Source: Paraphysomonas bandaiensis (Eukaryota > Chrysophyceae). Taken from it: a stretch of DNA of 64,000 nt. The DNA lies in the NCBI GenBank assembly GCA_965644295.1, contig CBFFRP010000312.1, forward strand, positions 1 to 64,000, read 5' to 3'. The notes under the pieces are model-generated. The model was given only the letters and a program-made list of their open reading frames with translations. It ran no database searches and was not told the DNA's origin. The translations under genes and the position numbers were made by a program. The first letter of the stretch is position 1. Every line of letters starts with the position of its first letter. This document shows, one piece after another, positions 9,199 to 20,596 of the stretch.

Positions 9199-12100
9199 AT
9201 GAATATCGCCAAGCTGGAAGCACTTGTCGATGAAGCAACCAGTGGATCTGGTGCTTCGAAAGTCGAAGCGACTCGAATGATAGATGAACTACGACTAGAC
9301 CCAGAGAGATGGTCGTTAGGAATGAAGCTGTTCTTCGATGCATCTCGCGATATGGCTAGACTGTTTGGGTTGAGTTTGGTGCGTGATTTCATTAAGAGCC
9401 ACTCTGACTCCACCCATAGGAATGAACGAGTGGCTATAAAGGATGCTATACTGGCTTGGGTGTCCCAAACTTTTCGCTCTGCTATAATTGAGCCTTATAT
9501 TGTTAATAGTATTGCAAATATAATCACACTGTGTGTAAAGTGTGATTTCCCTGAGCATTGGGGAAGTGCATTTGATGACATCTTGTCGCTGTCATCGCTT
9601 GGCCGCGCTGGTATCGACTTAGCTACACGAGTTATAACAGATTTAGATTTTGAAGTAGTGTGTTTCTCGGAGTCTCGCACTCAGGATGAAATCTCACATA
9701 ATACCCGTGTGAAAGATGCGATGCGGGAAGGAAATATTATCCGGAACCTCGTTGCATTTCTCTGCTCGACTGCCATGGAGGTACGTGACAAAGGTGATGT
9801 TTCTGGGGGAGATCTTGGTGAACGTTGTCTACATGCTTTAGCGGAGATGATAGGATGGATTGATATTAGTTTAGTTGTGAATGATACTGTGTTACCGCAG
9901 TTGTACGAATTTCTTCACTGTGAGCAGCTCTCTTCTAGTGCATGTTCATGCCTTCTGGAAATTGCAAAGAAAGGTATGGATCCGGTAGATAAGGTTAAGT
10001 TGTTGGCCTCGATTTGCATGGTTGAGACTCTTTCACGTGTTCCATTTTCACCTCAGTCATCTGATGGGGTAGAAGAAGATGTTGGTTCGGTTGTGGATGT
10101 CATAGTCTTGGAGCTCGTGAGTTGCTGGGGAGTATTTGAAGCCCACGCACTAGACATGGTTCATGGAAATGTAGACGTATCTAATGATCGACAACAACAA
10201 ATCTTGGAAATTGGTCGGATTACTGGTGAGCAACTACGAGCTGCATTCCCTGTCCTTATGAAAGTATTCAACCACCGAGAGAGTTATGTTGCAGTCACTG
10301 TAGTGAACTCTGTAAAGCGTTTGATTGCTCACGTGAAGAAGCAACAAGGGCGCAGGGCAGCGCCAGATGCTCGCGCATCGGAAGATATTCTTCAGCTATA
10401 TAGTATGTACCCAGAATGGTTTTTTCTTGCTGGAGAGTGTTTGACAGACGTATTGTCGGGAATATATTCCCAGCTGCAGTATCCTGAAGATTTTTATGAA
10501 GCACATGCAGAGCTATCTGAGGAAGATGACGAAGAATACGCTGCAGAACTAGAGGCAAGTACTTCAACCATGTATACAATTATGCATTACCATATATAAT
10601 TTTTGCGTTGCTTGCGACTGGAGAGGACTGCGTTGAGTGCCTTGTGGTTTACCACTCGCCGCACTCCGCAAATCATGTCACATCTCCTTACACTGCAACG
10701 CTAGAATAATCCTCACACTGCTGCTCAGCGCTTTTGCGCCGATGCCGGTGTGATGGAGAGTTTCTGTTGAGTTCGTCTATACCCTATGTACTGACGGTTA
10801 TTTATGAAACTCACATATTTACTTAACATGCTATGCTAAATCGTGTATACTCGTATCTACGAATTTAACTGTGTGATAACAGACGAAGAACCAGATTCGC
10901 GGACTATTTGTGAGTTGTACCCGTATTCGTCCTACGGATTGTCTTGAGCTAATTGCGGCGGTGCTTTCTTCCCAGTCTCAGCCGCTCTACTCAGGTATAC
11001 TTCTCATATGTAAAAAGTAATTGTATGCATTCCGCAGCTAGCACGTTACGGCATTCATTATGATACGTATGATATGTTGATCAATGTGCGGATATAGTAA
11101 GGGGACATATGTTCTCAGCTTTGATGAGAGGCATTTGATTTTACCCACGTTGTGTGGTTTCTTGTGCTCTTCTTGTCAAGCTAACAAACAACTGTCATGT
11201 TTGAGTTGAAACCAAATTGCTCGCATATGTTCTGATAGTGCTCTCTCTACAGCTCCTTTTCCTCAACTTGAAGCCGCTCTTCGATTAGTTTATTCGTTTG
11301 CTGAATGTGGTCCCAGCAACACTTCATTTGTACGTATGATGGATATCTGTTATGGGCTCCATTGATGTCGATTATTTTACAGATCAATGAAGGAATGTTT
11401 CCTGGGATCCTTGAGGCGTTACATCAGAGCAATATTCATAGACACTCTAATCCTTTGGTTCTGATTGCATATTACGAGGTTGCGGCGCGCTACGCCTATC
11501 TGTCTCCAATGAACACCATTCTTGGTGTTGTTGGCGCTCTTGTGAGTCCACAAGGGTTGCGCCACAACGACCCACAGTTGAGATCGCGATCTGCCTATTT
11601 GCTACGAAAAGTTGCAGAAGCTCTTCGTGACGATGCTAAGTGTCTTATTGCTGCGGTCGGGACATTCGCAGGTAACTGTTTTGCTTGTTAATGACATCGT
11701 ATATGTTCTCCCATTGATCGAACGTTCTGCAATCTACACATATTGACAAAACGATCAAACTTTGGGTATATTAACACACCAGTTTAATTATGGGTAGCAT
11801 ATGGACACAAAATGTGTCATCACTCATGTGCTGTCTATGGGAAGTGGTGTACATATCTTACTATCTATATATTCATTAATTGCATCTTCAGATCTTATTC
11901 TCACGCAAACTGGTCATGCTCCCCCACTCCCCGAGCAAGCTGAACTTCATTTACTTGAGGCAGTCGGCATGATGACTTCATCTGGAACGCAGCCAACTGA
12001 CTCACCTCAGTCCCCGTCAAATTGTAACTCTGATGTCAGCAGTGTTTCTATTCAACTGAGGCTACTGGAGGACATGCTTTCCTCGCTAGTACGACAACTT

Positions 12101-13222
12101 CAAGACCTCACTAATGAAGTGGATAGCAATAATAGGCGTGGGGGGGAGCAACTGGCGGAAGCAGCTGCTTGGAAATTCGGATCGCTTGCTGCCCTTGCCC
12201 GAGGACACACCCCTCGCACTCATAATGGCTCCTCGGCTGACATGTTTTATCAGGCTACCCTTTCAGTCACTCCTGCGTTAAGGGAATTTGGAAAATATAA
12301 ACCCTCTCGTAGTAAAGGGATTGTCTTCTTACATAGAATGGTTCTCTGTGTTGGACCGAGAGTAGTGGAGTCGATATCAAAATGTATACATATATATTTT
12401 GAGTGTGCCGATGCCTCGGACATTGAGTTTCCTGTGCAGCTGATAAATCAGTTAATGGTAGAATTTGGAGACAAGTATGAGAATGTTGTGATGCTAGTCG
12501 AAGATGTTTTTCAGATCGTTATTAACCGTCTGGGTGGTTTATACGGTGATCTTTTAAGGGCTTCTGCAGAGGCCGCTGCGGCCAGTGCTGCTGGGAAGTC
12601 TGCATATGAACATCGCCAGGAGGACACGATTGTAGATACAACCCTCGAGAGTGATAAGTTAGCAATACAGAAACAGTATTTGGTGTTTGTACAGCATGTT
12701 GCGGCGCATTGCAACGCGGCCTTGGTATCCCCCAATAATGTACACAGACTTCCTGAGATATTCTCAAATATTATGACAGGATTGAGAGGGGGAGATGACG
12801 ATGGTATTGGCGTTACTGTAGGACTTCCTCTAAGAAGAAATGCCGTATCCATTCTATCGAGTCTTGCAAAGGTCTGGATGGCTTCCGACTCGTCTGTGTC
12901 TCCGGATGTTACTGGACTTGTTGTGTCTCTTCTATGTGATCAGGCCTTGCCTGTAGCGATAGGTGCATGCTCGGATAACTCTCTGAACGTATCAGATCCA
13001 CAAACGCAAGGCTATATAGCGGATGTAGGTATATTGTTGTGGTCGATGGCCTCCGTAAGGCGTGATGATACAATTAGTTATGTACAGTCAGCTTTATTGC
13101 CATCTCTGGGGTGGCATACGAATGCGATTTCTGAAGTAGTCCGCCTCTTCGAAAATTCATCCCAGCTAAATGTATTCAGAGATTCTTTTAAGAAGTTAAT
13201 TAGAGAATTAAACAATAGATAG
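9199..13222 (+). CDS. XPOT: Exportin-T (tRNA nuclear export receptor)
   Basis: Five exons: 9199-10554, 10883-10994, 11253-11329, 11383-11671 and 11892-13222, giving 1054 residues, in the range of human XPOT and yeast Los1. Introns 2-4 are GT-AG; intron 1 (10555-10882) appears to use a GC donor (GCAAGT). The N-terminal third has the importin-beta/Xpo1-like HEAT region: residues about 105-190 hold the family block PYIVNSIANIITLCVKCDFP, then W-x-S/T-x-F-D-D-I-L-S-L, the D/L-rich helix VITDLDFEVV and the segment NTRVKDAMR. The splices restore further blocks, such as RLVYSFAE and GLRHNDPQLRSRSAYLLRK, and the C-terminus carries FLHRMVLCVG and LINQLMVEFG. It would carry mature tRNAs out of the nucleus with Ran-GTP. 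No odd residues or truncation. Confidence 0.9.
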
Positions 13223-13719
13223 TTCTTTTTGTCGATATATTTTAAATAAGAATTATTTATTATTATGCTTTTCCTATTTTTCTACCGCTACTTGGAAAAA
13301 TATTTGCTGTAGCTTGTAGCAGCAAGGCTTGGTAGCCGTTAATGGTAATTCCGTTACTATTGCCCGGAACTGGACTACCAATATGGCATCTCATTAACAG
13401 AAGGTACAATATACTGCTATGCATAATATATTGAACAATATGTTAAACAATGTTCATGCAACTTTACAGCCATTATGTAGAAACGTTATTCATTATCAGC
13501 GGAAAACTTAATGCTATATGAGATAATAGTTTCCTGAGAAACAACATGACAACGTACTCTCACTCAAAAACTCTAATAAAAAAGCATTGAAAATATGCAT
13601 ACTTGTTTCAACCCAAAGTTGAAAGGAGCTGCAGTACACAACTAATCCAAATAACTATACTCTGTAATTATATATTACACCATTTATTAAGCAACGATGA
13701 TGGTTGATGGAAGTGTAAT
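13223..13719. repeat. Dispersed repeat block flanking the transposon island
   Basis: The part at about 13325-13615 has a diverged same-orientation counterpart at about 19885-20130. Shared blocks include aatagtttcctgag, cgtactc...aaaaactcta, attgaaaatatgcata and an attgcc-ggg-ctggactacca motif. No coding potential seen. It is an old interspersed repeat lying just outside the TIR-bounded element. Confidence 0.55.
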
Positions 13720-15917
13720 TTATATTAAAAGTCTTGTTATTTAGCAATAGGCGTTAAAAACCTGCACCAAAATAGTGGCTAGTGTAATTTACTGAATCGC
13801 CTTACGAGTGAATTCGCAGGACTTTCTTCCTTTGTTTGGGCTATATGTTGCTTTCTGACACCTGACACTGAGCGAGCAAACTGGGGTACCGAGGTCGGCC
13901 TCACACTCCAACAACCCGAGCTCCCTGAACGTCAAAATGCACACACCCTGACTAACATTATACGCACCCTAGGACTTGATGAAGCCGACTCTGGTAATTA
14001 TCAAGCAATCTTCACAGACGGATCATACACGCCCGCAGCTCTTTCCCCACGCCGCATCACGCATGTGCACCCACGCACAAGATGGACACATTGCGGAGGA
14101 GCGGCGGCTGTCTGGCTCCCCCTGGAGGATGAACAGGAGAACGGCACCACTAAAATCCTGCGCTTAGAGACATCCTTCAGAGACGTACCTGGACTTGGCC
14201 CATATGCGTATGAACTCATGGGAGCTGCGATGGCACTTATACTATCTGCGCGACTCCCTGCGCACATACCGATTAACACAGACTGTAAGATCCGCACTGA
14301 CGAGGCACTTTCCACCAGACGTCGGGCACTTGGACTCGAAAGCATTGCGGCAAATAAAGACTGCACAAGGAAAGTAGCATGGGTCCGATCACACCCTGAG
14401 CGACGTACCACTGATGAATCTGAATGGACATATGAGGACAAAGGCACTTACATTGAAGATGCAATAGCCGGAGAGGACTGGCTTGAAGTTGACTAGGACG
14501 ACAAAATTACACTGTCTGCAATATAGAATTGGACCAAGCCATTGAGCGAATACTCACCGCGGGTTTATGGAACTGGCGCATATCCGAGGGGCGACGGCCG
14601 CATTGTACAAGCCCCCTATTCACGGACTTCTAATCACTCTGCAGCCAACAGACACTGGAGGGCTACACTGCACTTAGAGATCAACTCTACGGACACGATA
14701 TTGGACAGATAGCGGGGCACTACTTCCGGGCAAACTGGCACACAAGCAGAGATAGTGGTCCATCCAAGGATATAAAGATAGTTCTCACCTCTACGCCAGA
14801 GAAAGTGCTCAATGCAGCATTGACATGGGACATATCTTTCAGCATTGAAAGAAACCGGGCCAAAGCCGCATGTTCTGACTAGACTCACTCAAGCACATGT
14901 GTCTAGACTGCACAAAAATGACGCCATCACTCAGATACGGGAGAAACGGCATTTCACAGCCACAAAAAAGCGCTTCAAGAGACACTGAGAAACCAGGACC
15001 TACCCCACTGGACTACCACAATAATGCGCTACAGCGGCTTTTCAGAAGAGCCTGGAACCCCTCCTTCCCACAGGTGGAAAGATTCTGGAGGCACCATCAC
15101 CACTGTACAACTTGAGACGGCCTTTGGAGATCACATCCATGAGCCCCTCCTGACACATCTAGGTCTGCGCAGCCTTGAATAAGCGGTCATCAGCAGCCTA
15201 TATTTCTCCCGCTTTTTGCTGCAGCAGAGTTCATGATCCAAGATCGAAGTCGACGATACATTACCCTCTACAAAAAGTACCCCCTAACTCCAATATAGCT
15301 ACTCCCGCGACCGCGTCAACTACGTAGACAGCAATAATGGAAACGCCCCAGGGTGCTACGATTACTAGGAGTCCGCAGACGACCATCGCACACCGCACAC
15401 ACAAACCCTACATCTCATACCCACAGGACCATATCACTGGCCCGCATGAAACCTTCAGGCCCCAGACAACGACGTCGTCTTCGGCAACTCCACCTACTAT
15501 ATGCCTGACGCCCAAACGGTGCACTGAGACAACGCCACATTCCACCACACCACCCACCTCTCAGCACATCTATCTAGCACTCGGTACACTCAGGACCTTT
15601 ATACAGAGCCCTGTAACTCAAAGCCTGGTGGAATCTCATCCCAACAAGGGCAGACCCTCTGACAACACGCGCCAGTGAGTCCTAGGACACATGATCATGG
15701 CGAAACTCACAATCAACATTAAGAACGGGAGTGGTCGCACCTTGGTGCTTGCGGCGAAGCACAATCAGCTTCTGTAGCGCTAAATAGTAGGATAACAGAA
15801 TTTGTGCTGATTAGTTATGGGTAGCGGTCTAACTAATATGTCTAGTATTCAACTAGCCACTTCATCGGTGCAGGGTTTTGACGCCTCTATTGCTAAATAA
15901 AAAGACTTTTAATATAA
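13720..15917. mobile_element. TIR-bounded element carrying a retroelement-type RNase H relic
   Basis: About 62 bp at 13720-13782 (ttatattaaaagtcttgtta and onward) is an imperfect inverted copy of 15853-15917; shared features include ttatattaaaagtctt, ttatttagcaatag, a gcgt-aaaa-cctgcacc block and agtggctag. Between them lies a decayed RNase H-type coding region and about 700 bp of non-coding 3' sequence. Related ends occur at 3150-3182 and 16472-16520. No reverse transcriptase, integrase, tyrosine recombinase or DDE transposase is recognisable, so this is a defective or non-autonomous element. It could be a DIRS-like retroelement that lost its RT, or a TIR DNA transposon that captured a retroelement piece. 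No clear target duplication was seen. Confidence 0.6.
13861..15182 (+). pseudogene. Retroelement polyprotein 3' part: RNase H domain plus C-terminal region, decayed
   Basis: The frame is open from about 13861 to a stop at 14496 and encodes an RNase H fold. The four acidic positions and the His expected in retroelement RNase H can be placed: IFTDGSYTP (first Asp), YELMGAA (Glu), NTDCK (second Asp), VRSHPE (His) and GTYIEDAIAG (last Asp). After stops and frame changes, coding character resumes around 14870-15182 with a basic segment (HKNDAITQIREKRHF) and a tail ending near THLGLRSLE. A related copy runs on the opposite strand at 19260-19790. The whole is non-functional. RNase H followed by a long C-terminal extension is seen in some non-LTR elements; the clade cannot be decided by eye. 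Confidence 0.75.
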
Positions 15918-17444
15918 ACTGGTATTCCTTGATGAAAGATCTAAAACCGTTTGAGAATGCCATTTTGCTGTCATCGGATAGCAATCATGACAAAAGTGCA
16001 GGATGTTCTGGAAAGCGTCGAGAGGTCACCAAGAGAGCTCGAAGTGGTATCGATGAGTCTATCTACTACCGCTGCTTGCTTCATTTTGAAGCACAATCTA
16101 ATGTTGTTGTTGAGAGGTACTGCAGTCGTGCGAAGTTGATCATGACGCCTGTGAGCGTAGAACCATGAATCCATATCGGCTAGAATCGTTTCTACTCTTA
16201 CGAGCCAATTACATGTTGTGGGATGCTTATGACCTCCATGAAAAGGGCCTGTGCCAGTGGAGAGCGAGAAGTAGTTACTATTCGTTGTCTGTTATTACAC
16301 TAGATTATAGTAATTAAGAGAGCACTACACTATATATATATTGTAGCTAGAGTATTTATACGTTATACATTTTTTTGAAAGTGGCTATCCTGACCTCTTC
16401 GAACTTGTTGATTTAATGCAAATGTAAAAGTTATTTTTTAAAAGTATGTCACTGAAGGACTACATTGGTGCAGGTTTTTAACGCCTATTGCTAAATAATA
16501 AGACTTCCAATATACGTTACTGAAGGGTAATATTTCTTTTAAAAAATATTGGAATGGGTAATATTCGCACATTCGGCATTGCACACTCCATGTTCATTCA
16601 TTGCATATTGTATATATATGGCAGGGCTTTGTAACCTATTTTCATTTAAGTCCGACTGGTGCACCGACCGATTCACTACATTGAATCAGCAACAAGCCCA
16701 GCAGGTGCGCCTTCCCTTTTACCTACATCTGAGAGTTGGCCCTATTTGAAGTTCAAAAAATTTACTATTCAACACCAGGCAAGTTTCAAAAGCTGTCTTG
16801 CAGTAAGTGTTGATGTACGCAGTGCATAAAACACTGTAGTGTGGACACCATTCAGGTTCTCTATGATATTGCTGCATTATCTGTTATCTGGGAGAATCAG
16901 CAACAATAATGTGTATCTCTCGTAACTGTTAAACTCCGTTCCTCAATGCTTGACTTCAGCAGGCAGCCCAATACCTCAGATGACCTTGAGGCGGGCTCAG
17001 TCCTGGATGTGCTCCATTCTGAGCGCGTACTTATTAGGTAGAGCCGAGTGGGGGCCGGGTAAGGGTCTAACTAATACTTAAGTCCCATATGTTATTTTCT
17101 AACTACCTACTGAAACCAAATAGCTACATCATTATCACACAGTTTTTAGCGCTGGATATGCAGTGAGAACCCAGGTGGGGAAGCGCTGAACTAAGCAATG
17201 TATACATAGGTAGAGGTGCGCGGTAGCAAAACTCAGCAGCACTCACTAGACGGTCAAACGCCGTGATTAATTACGCTATCAATATGGGACACCTAAGTCA
17301 TATACCTTATGCTTGAGCTTATGCCTCAAGTACTACTAACAGTTATCTTCATGCTTAATGTAGCAATAACACAAGCGACGCACCAAAATCGGTATACCCT
17401 TCAGGACAATAAAGATTGAAATAGTTGAATTTTCCACTTTTTTC
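15918..17444. other. Transposon-island spacer with repeat ends
   Basis: No gene recognised; open frames up to 96 codons (15878-16168) lack features. Two repeat pieces are visible. At 16472-16520 there is another copy of the right-end terminal repeat (ggtgcaggtttttaacgcct and following). At 16855-17090 a block shares its first part (ctctatgata..tatctgttatctg..gagaatcagcaacaat) with 20150-20200, and its second part (atgcttgacttcagcaggca and following) with 3352-3382. Confidence 0.55.
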
Positions 17445-18335
17445 CTAGTAGTCCTCAAAGTCTTCGTCAATACCAGACATAGGAGGGAGATAGGAATTTC
17501 GTGAAGGTTGCGAGGGGTGATACTCCATAGATGTCCCTTTCGATTCGTCATAGTATATATTGCAGTCTCTTGGCTTCGTCCACTCTCTGCGGCAGTATCT
17601 GTTGCATACATGTCTACCAAAAAAAGTACTGATACCAGCTGCGCCTAAATCTGTTGGTCCAAATCTTTGGTTTCTTGAGCATATTACCGGATCTGAAAGA
17701 ATTACCCCATCCCTATAGATACCACCTTGTAAATCACACAACGTAAACATTCCGCTCGATACGTGATACGTGTAGTGCGAGAGTGCTTGTAAAACCTTAT
17801 ACCAACCTCCTTGCCTTCGGTTCACCCAACCACTGTTGCTGTTGAACTTTTCATAGTTTTCGATAAAAGGTTCCACGAACATCTGCCTCCCGTCTGTAGT
17901 CCATTTTGATGGTACATTGATGCGAATTGTACTGTCAATGAAATTGGCACCATTAAATTGGGAAATAAGATGCACTGCCTTGTTGATAGTTTCTTCATCT
18001 TTAGCAAAATATAAATCAGACATATGTTCATACTTATCCTTAAACACTTTCGCTATTGCTGATTGTCCAGTTCGTGGTCCTCCTGTATACACACCGCGAT
18101 AACATGCACGAAAAGATCCAGTTGCAAACACCCGACAAAAATCAAACTGGGCTCTTCGAGAATTTTCATTCGATCTGCCAGTTCCAAAACCACACCCATC
18201 TCGACTCACATTTTCTTGAATGCAGAGTTTGCATCGAGATACTCCAACTTGTTTACGCCATTGATTTACTGAATAACACTCTGATGCTAACTCCGAGTTA
18301 CACCCTGCGCATACACGATATCCCCACTGCGACAT
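17445..18335 (-). CDS. Zinc-ribbon/alpha-kinase fusion (MHCK/EF2K-type atypical protein kinase)
   Basis: Single exon, 296 residues. Residues 9-38 hold two CxxC pairs (C9/C12 and C35/C38) around an aromatic, QWRK-containing spacer, like small Stc1-type zinc ribbons. Residues about 66-255 are an alpha-kinase domain: phosphate-binding Lys96 in AIAKVFK; the FVEPF strand at 153-157; TLCDLQGGIY with Asp201; LSDPVICS with Asp215; the Gly-rich signature FGPTDLGAAGISTFF (225-239); and the zinc-site pattern HVCNRYC (His242, Cys244, Cys248). All key positions of the family look intact. Such kinases phosphorylate Ser/Thr, often in helical substrates (myosin heavy chain, eEF2). No substrate domain (WD40, Sel1, channel) is attached. 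The C-terminus is Ser/Pro-rich, then acidic. It has no introns and sits between transposon relics, unlike its multi-exon neighbours; horizontal or transposon-associated spread is possible but unproven. Confidence 0.85.
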   Translation of the reverse strand: MSQWGYRVCAGCNSELASECYSVNQWRKQVGVSRCKLCIQENVSRDGCGFGTGRSNENSRRAQFDFCRVFATGSFRACYRGVYTGGPRTGQSAIAKVFKDKYEHMSDLYFAKDEETINKAVHLISQFNGANFIDSTIRINVPSKWTTDGRQMFVEPFIENYEKFNSNSGWVNRRQGGWYKVLQALSHYTYHVSSGMFTLCDLQGGIYRDGVILSDPVICSRNQRFGPTDLGAAGISTFFGRHVCNRYCRREWTKPRDCNIYYDESKGTSMEYHPSQPSRNSYLPPMSGIDEDFEDY

Positions 18336-19259
18336 GTTCTTCTAGTTGTTCCAGGGATCAAGCAATGGGGATAGTGAAACGCATGGTGTTGAAATGAAGG
18401 GTTGAAATGTGTCGGAAGGGCTGGAGATGCAGAGAGTGGAGTGAGCCATGACTGATTGACTGATTGATGAGTCGTGTCATGTCTAGACGTGGGTTTACAC
18501 ACACACTAAAGGCAGAATCTCATAGTTTTCTTAATAAAAACCAAGGAATTCTTAGTCATATACTGATAAATTCATGTTTATAAAACAAAATGATCCAAAA
18601 GTGTATATTTTTTTTTTGTGTTATTGTATACTACTGAAGAGTGAAGCTGTAGTACACGTACAGTAGTATACAGTATACCTGTATTCATACGCCACAGGCG
18701 TATCGGCAGTCAGCATCTTATTTTTCGGGAGTAAACTGAAGCGAATATTCTCTATATTACTGCAATACAACTACGGCTGTAATACAGATAATTGTTGTCT
18801 CAATATTTGAGGTATCTCTGAACAAAAATATACGAAGGATGCAGTCATAGATACAAGTAAGTAAGTTGATTGCCTCGTGGCTCTGCATGAGACAGTACAG
18901 TATTGTTCATCTCTCAGCGGCACGGGGTCATCTAGTCGTCTCATCATGCTGTTCTGAGGGTGATGTAGAGGGAGTTGTGTGTGCGTGTTGTTGTTGTAGC
19001 AGGCATCCCTCTCCATTGCACATACTTCCTCTCCTACTTATGGAACAAAGCACTGGACTGGCCGACATCCGGTACATGTCAATTATGTGTGACGTATCGT
19101 GACTGTTCATGTATGTGATGCTATTGACGGCCTATAGGAGCCGTTTGTGTGGGAGTCGATCTGAATGCTATCATAGAATTCTGTCGATGTACTTCTCCTA
19201 ATGTTGCTTCTATCACTGTTGTTGAATATCTCTCCTCACTACTTGAAATGCCACTCTAT
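18336..19259. other. Spacer without recognised gene
   Basis: Poly-T tract near 18608-18620 and CTG/GTTGTTGTTG-like simple sequence near 18985-19000. Short open frames (up to 81 codons) on both strands have no family features. It probably contains the promoter of the alpha-kinase gene at its left edge. Confidence 0.45.
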
Positions 19260-19790
19260 AAACCCCCAGGGTTACAGGTCAGGTCAAGGCCTTGTTTAGT
19301 TTTGGCCCGGTTTCTGCCTATGCGAAAGGATTTGTTCCATGTCAGGACAGCATTGAGTGTTCTCTGGCGGAGGTGGGAGCTGTCTTTGTGTCTGATTGAC
19401 CACCATCTGCTTGAGCCAGTTTGCGCAGGAGTAAAGCACCACTGTCAGTCCGTCAGTCCAGTAACCAGGCGCTCGATCTGGATTGTGGCCATAGCGTTGA
19501 TCTCGAAGTGCAGTGTAGTTCTCGAGCGTCCATTGGTCGCGGAGAGTTTGGAAATTGATGAGCATGGGATGCGTGTGGTGCGGGCCGTCGTGTCCCGGAC
19601 AGACGCCAGTGCCATATTCCAGACATGAGAATGCGCTCGGTGGCCCAACAGACGGTCGACTTCTGACCAGGCAGCGCTTGCAACAGCGTCTGCGATGTAT
19701 ATACCTTTGTCCTCGTATGTCCATTCAGATTCATCCGTACTACGTCGTTCAAGGAGGGAGCGGACCCAATTAACGGTGTCCTAGAGCTTG
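19260..19790 (-). pseudogene. Second relic copy of the RNase H-type retroelement region, inverted
   Basis: Reverse-complement reading gives the end of an RNase H domain matching the copy at 14390-14470 (DESEWTYEDKG, then I-A/E-D-A at the last acidic site), followed by the same downstream region (ENYTALRDQRYGHNP here against a degraded equivalent at 14655-14700) and the shared segment ending in RNRAK/RQKPG. Frames are interrupted. In the part beyond RNase H this copy is better preserved than the 14-kb one. Confidence 0.7.
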
Positions 19791-20596
19791 GCGACGTGAG
19801 GACGTGAGGAGAGCCTCGTCAGTTCGTATACATTCGGCTTGACAGTGGCAACTTTGTTCATTATCTTCTCAATGCTCTACAGAGTTAGAAAATAGTTTCC
19901 TGAGCAATATGCATAACGGCGTACTCATATACCCAAAAACTCTAAAATAATCATTGAAAATATGCATATTTTACCTAGAAAACATTCATAAAAATACTAT
20001 TCGATTAGGGTTAGTGCTATCTACTTTAAGTTAGTAGCTATTAATGGCCATTTTAATTGCCGGGACATTTTTCATTAATACTATTATAATTGCCGGGAGC
20101 TGGACTACCATTAACGAGCTATATTGATGGTTACCAGGCCCTGCTATGCTCTATGATAATGTTGTATTATCTGTTATCTGTGAGAATCAGCAACAATGTA
20201 TCTCTCTCAAACCTCAAACTGTTCAGCACCAGTAATATAGATATACAGATGTGTATAGGTAGTTGATTAGTTTACTAGTTTAAAGTCGCAGTTGTGATTG
20301 TCACGAGAAAACTCGATTCGATAAAGAGACAATTGTTTTCCACAAATCCTATCGATGGAATTCTAGTATTGTTGTGCCGTGAATACTTTAACAAACTCAG
20401 GATAATATTAGAAAGTAAAACGGATGTAGATTCAAGATAGAACTAGTTTACTCAAAATAAAAAATACATATCATATGTACATAACATTCTTAATATGTTA
20501 CTTTTACAAAAAGACAACTTTACATGCAACTATTTCTGAGAGATACCTACAAAATACCCTCAGCATGAAAAATTATGACAACCTGATATTCTTACT
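19791..20596. repeat. Repeat block and spacer 3' of BRCA2
   Basis: 19885-20130 is the diverged counterpart of 13325-13615, and 20150-20205 matches 16860-16915, so several family members are stacked here. 20220-20596 is AT-rich and includes the 3' flank of the BRCA2 gene. No gene seen. Confidence 0.5.

Noticed and set aside
14001-14447. 148-codon minus-strand frame
   Set aside because: Shadow of the RNase H relic on the opposite strand.
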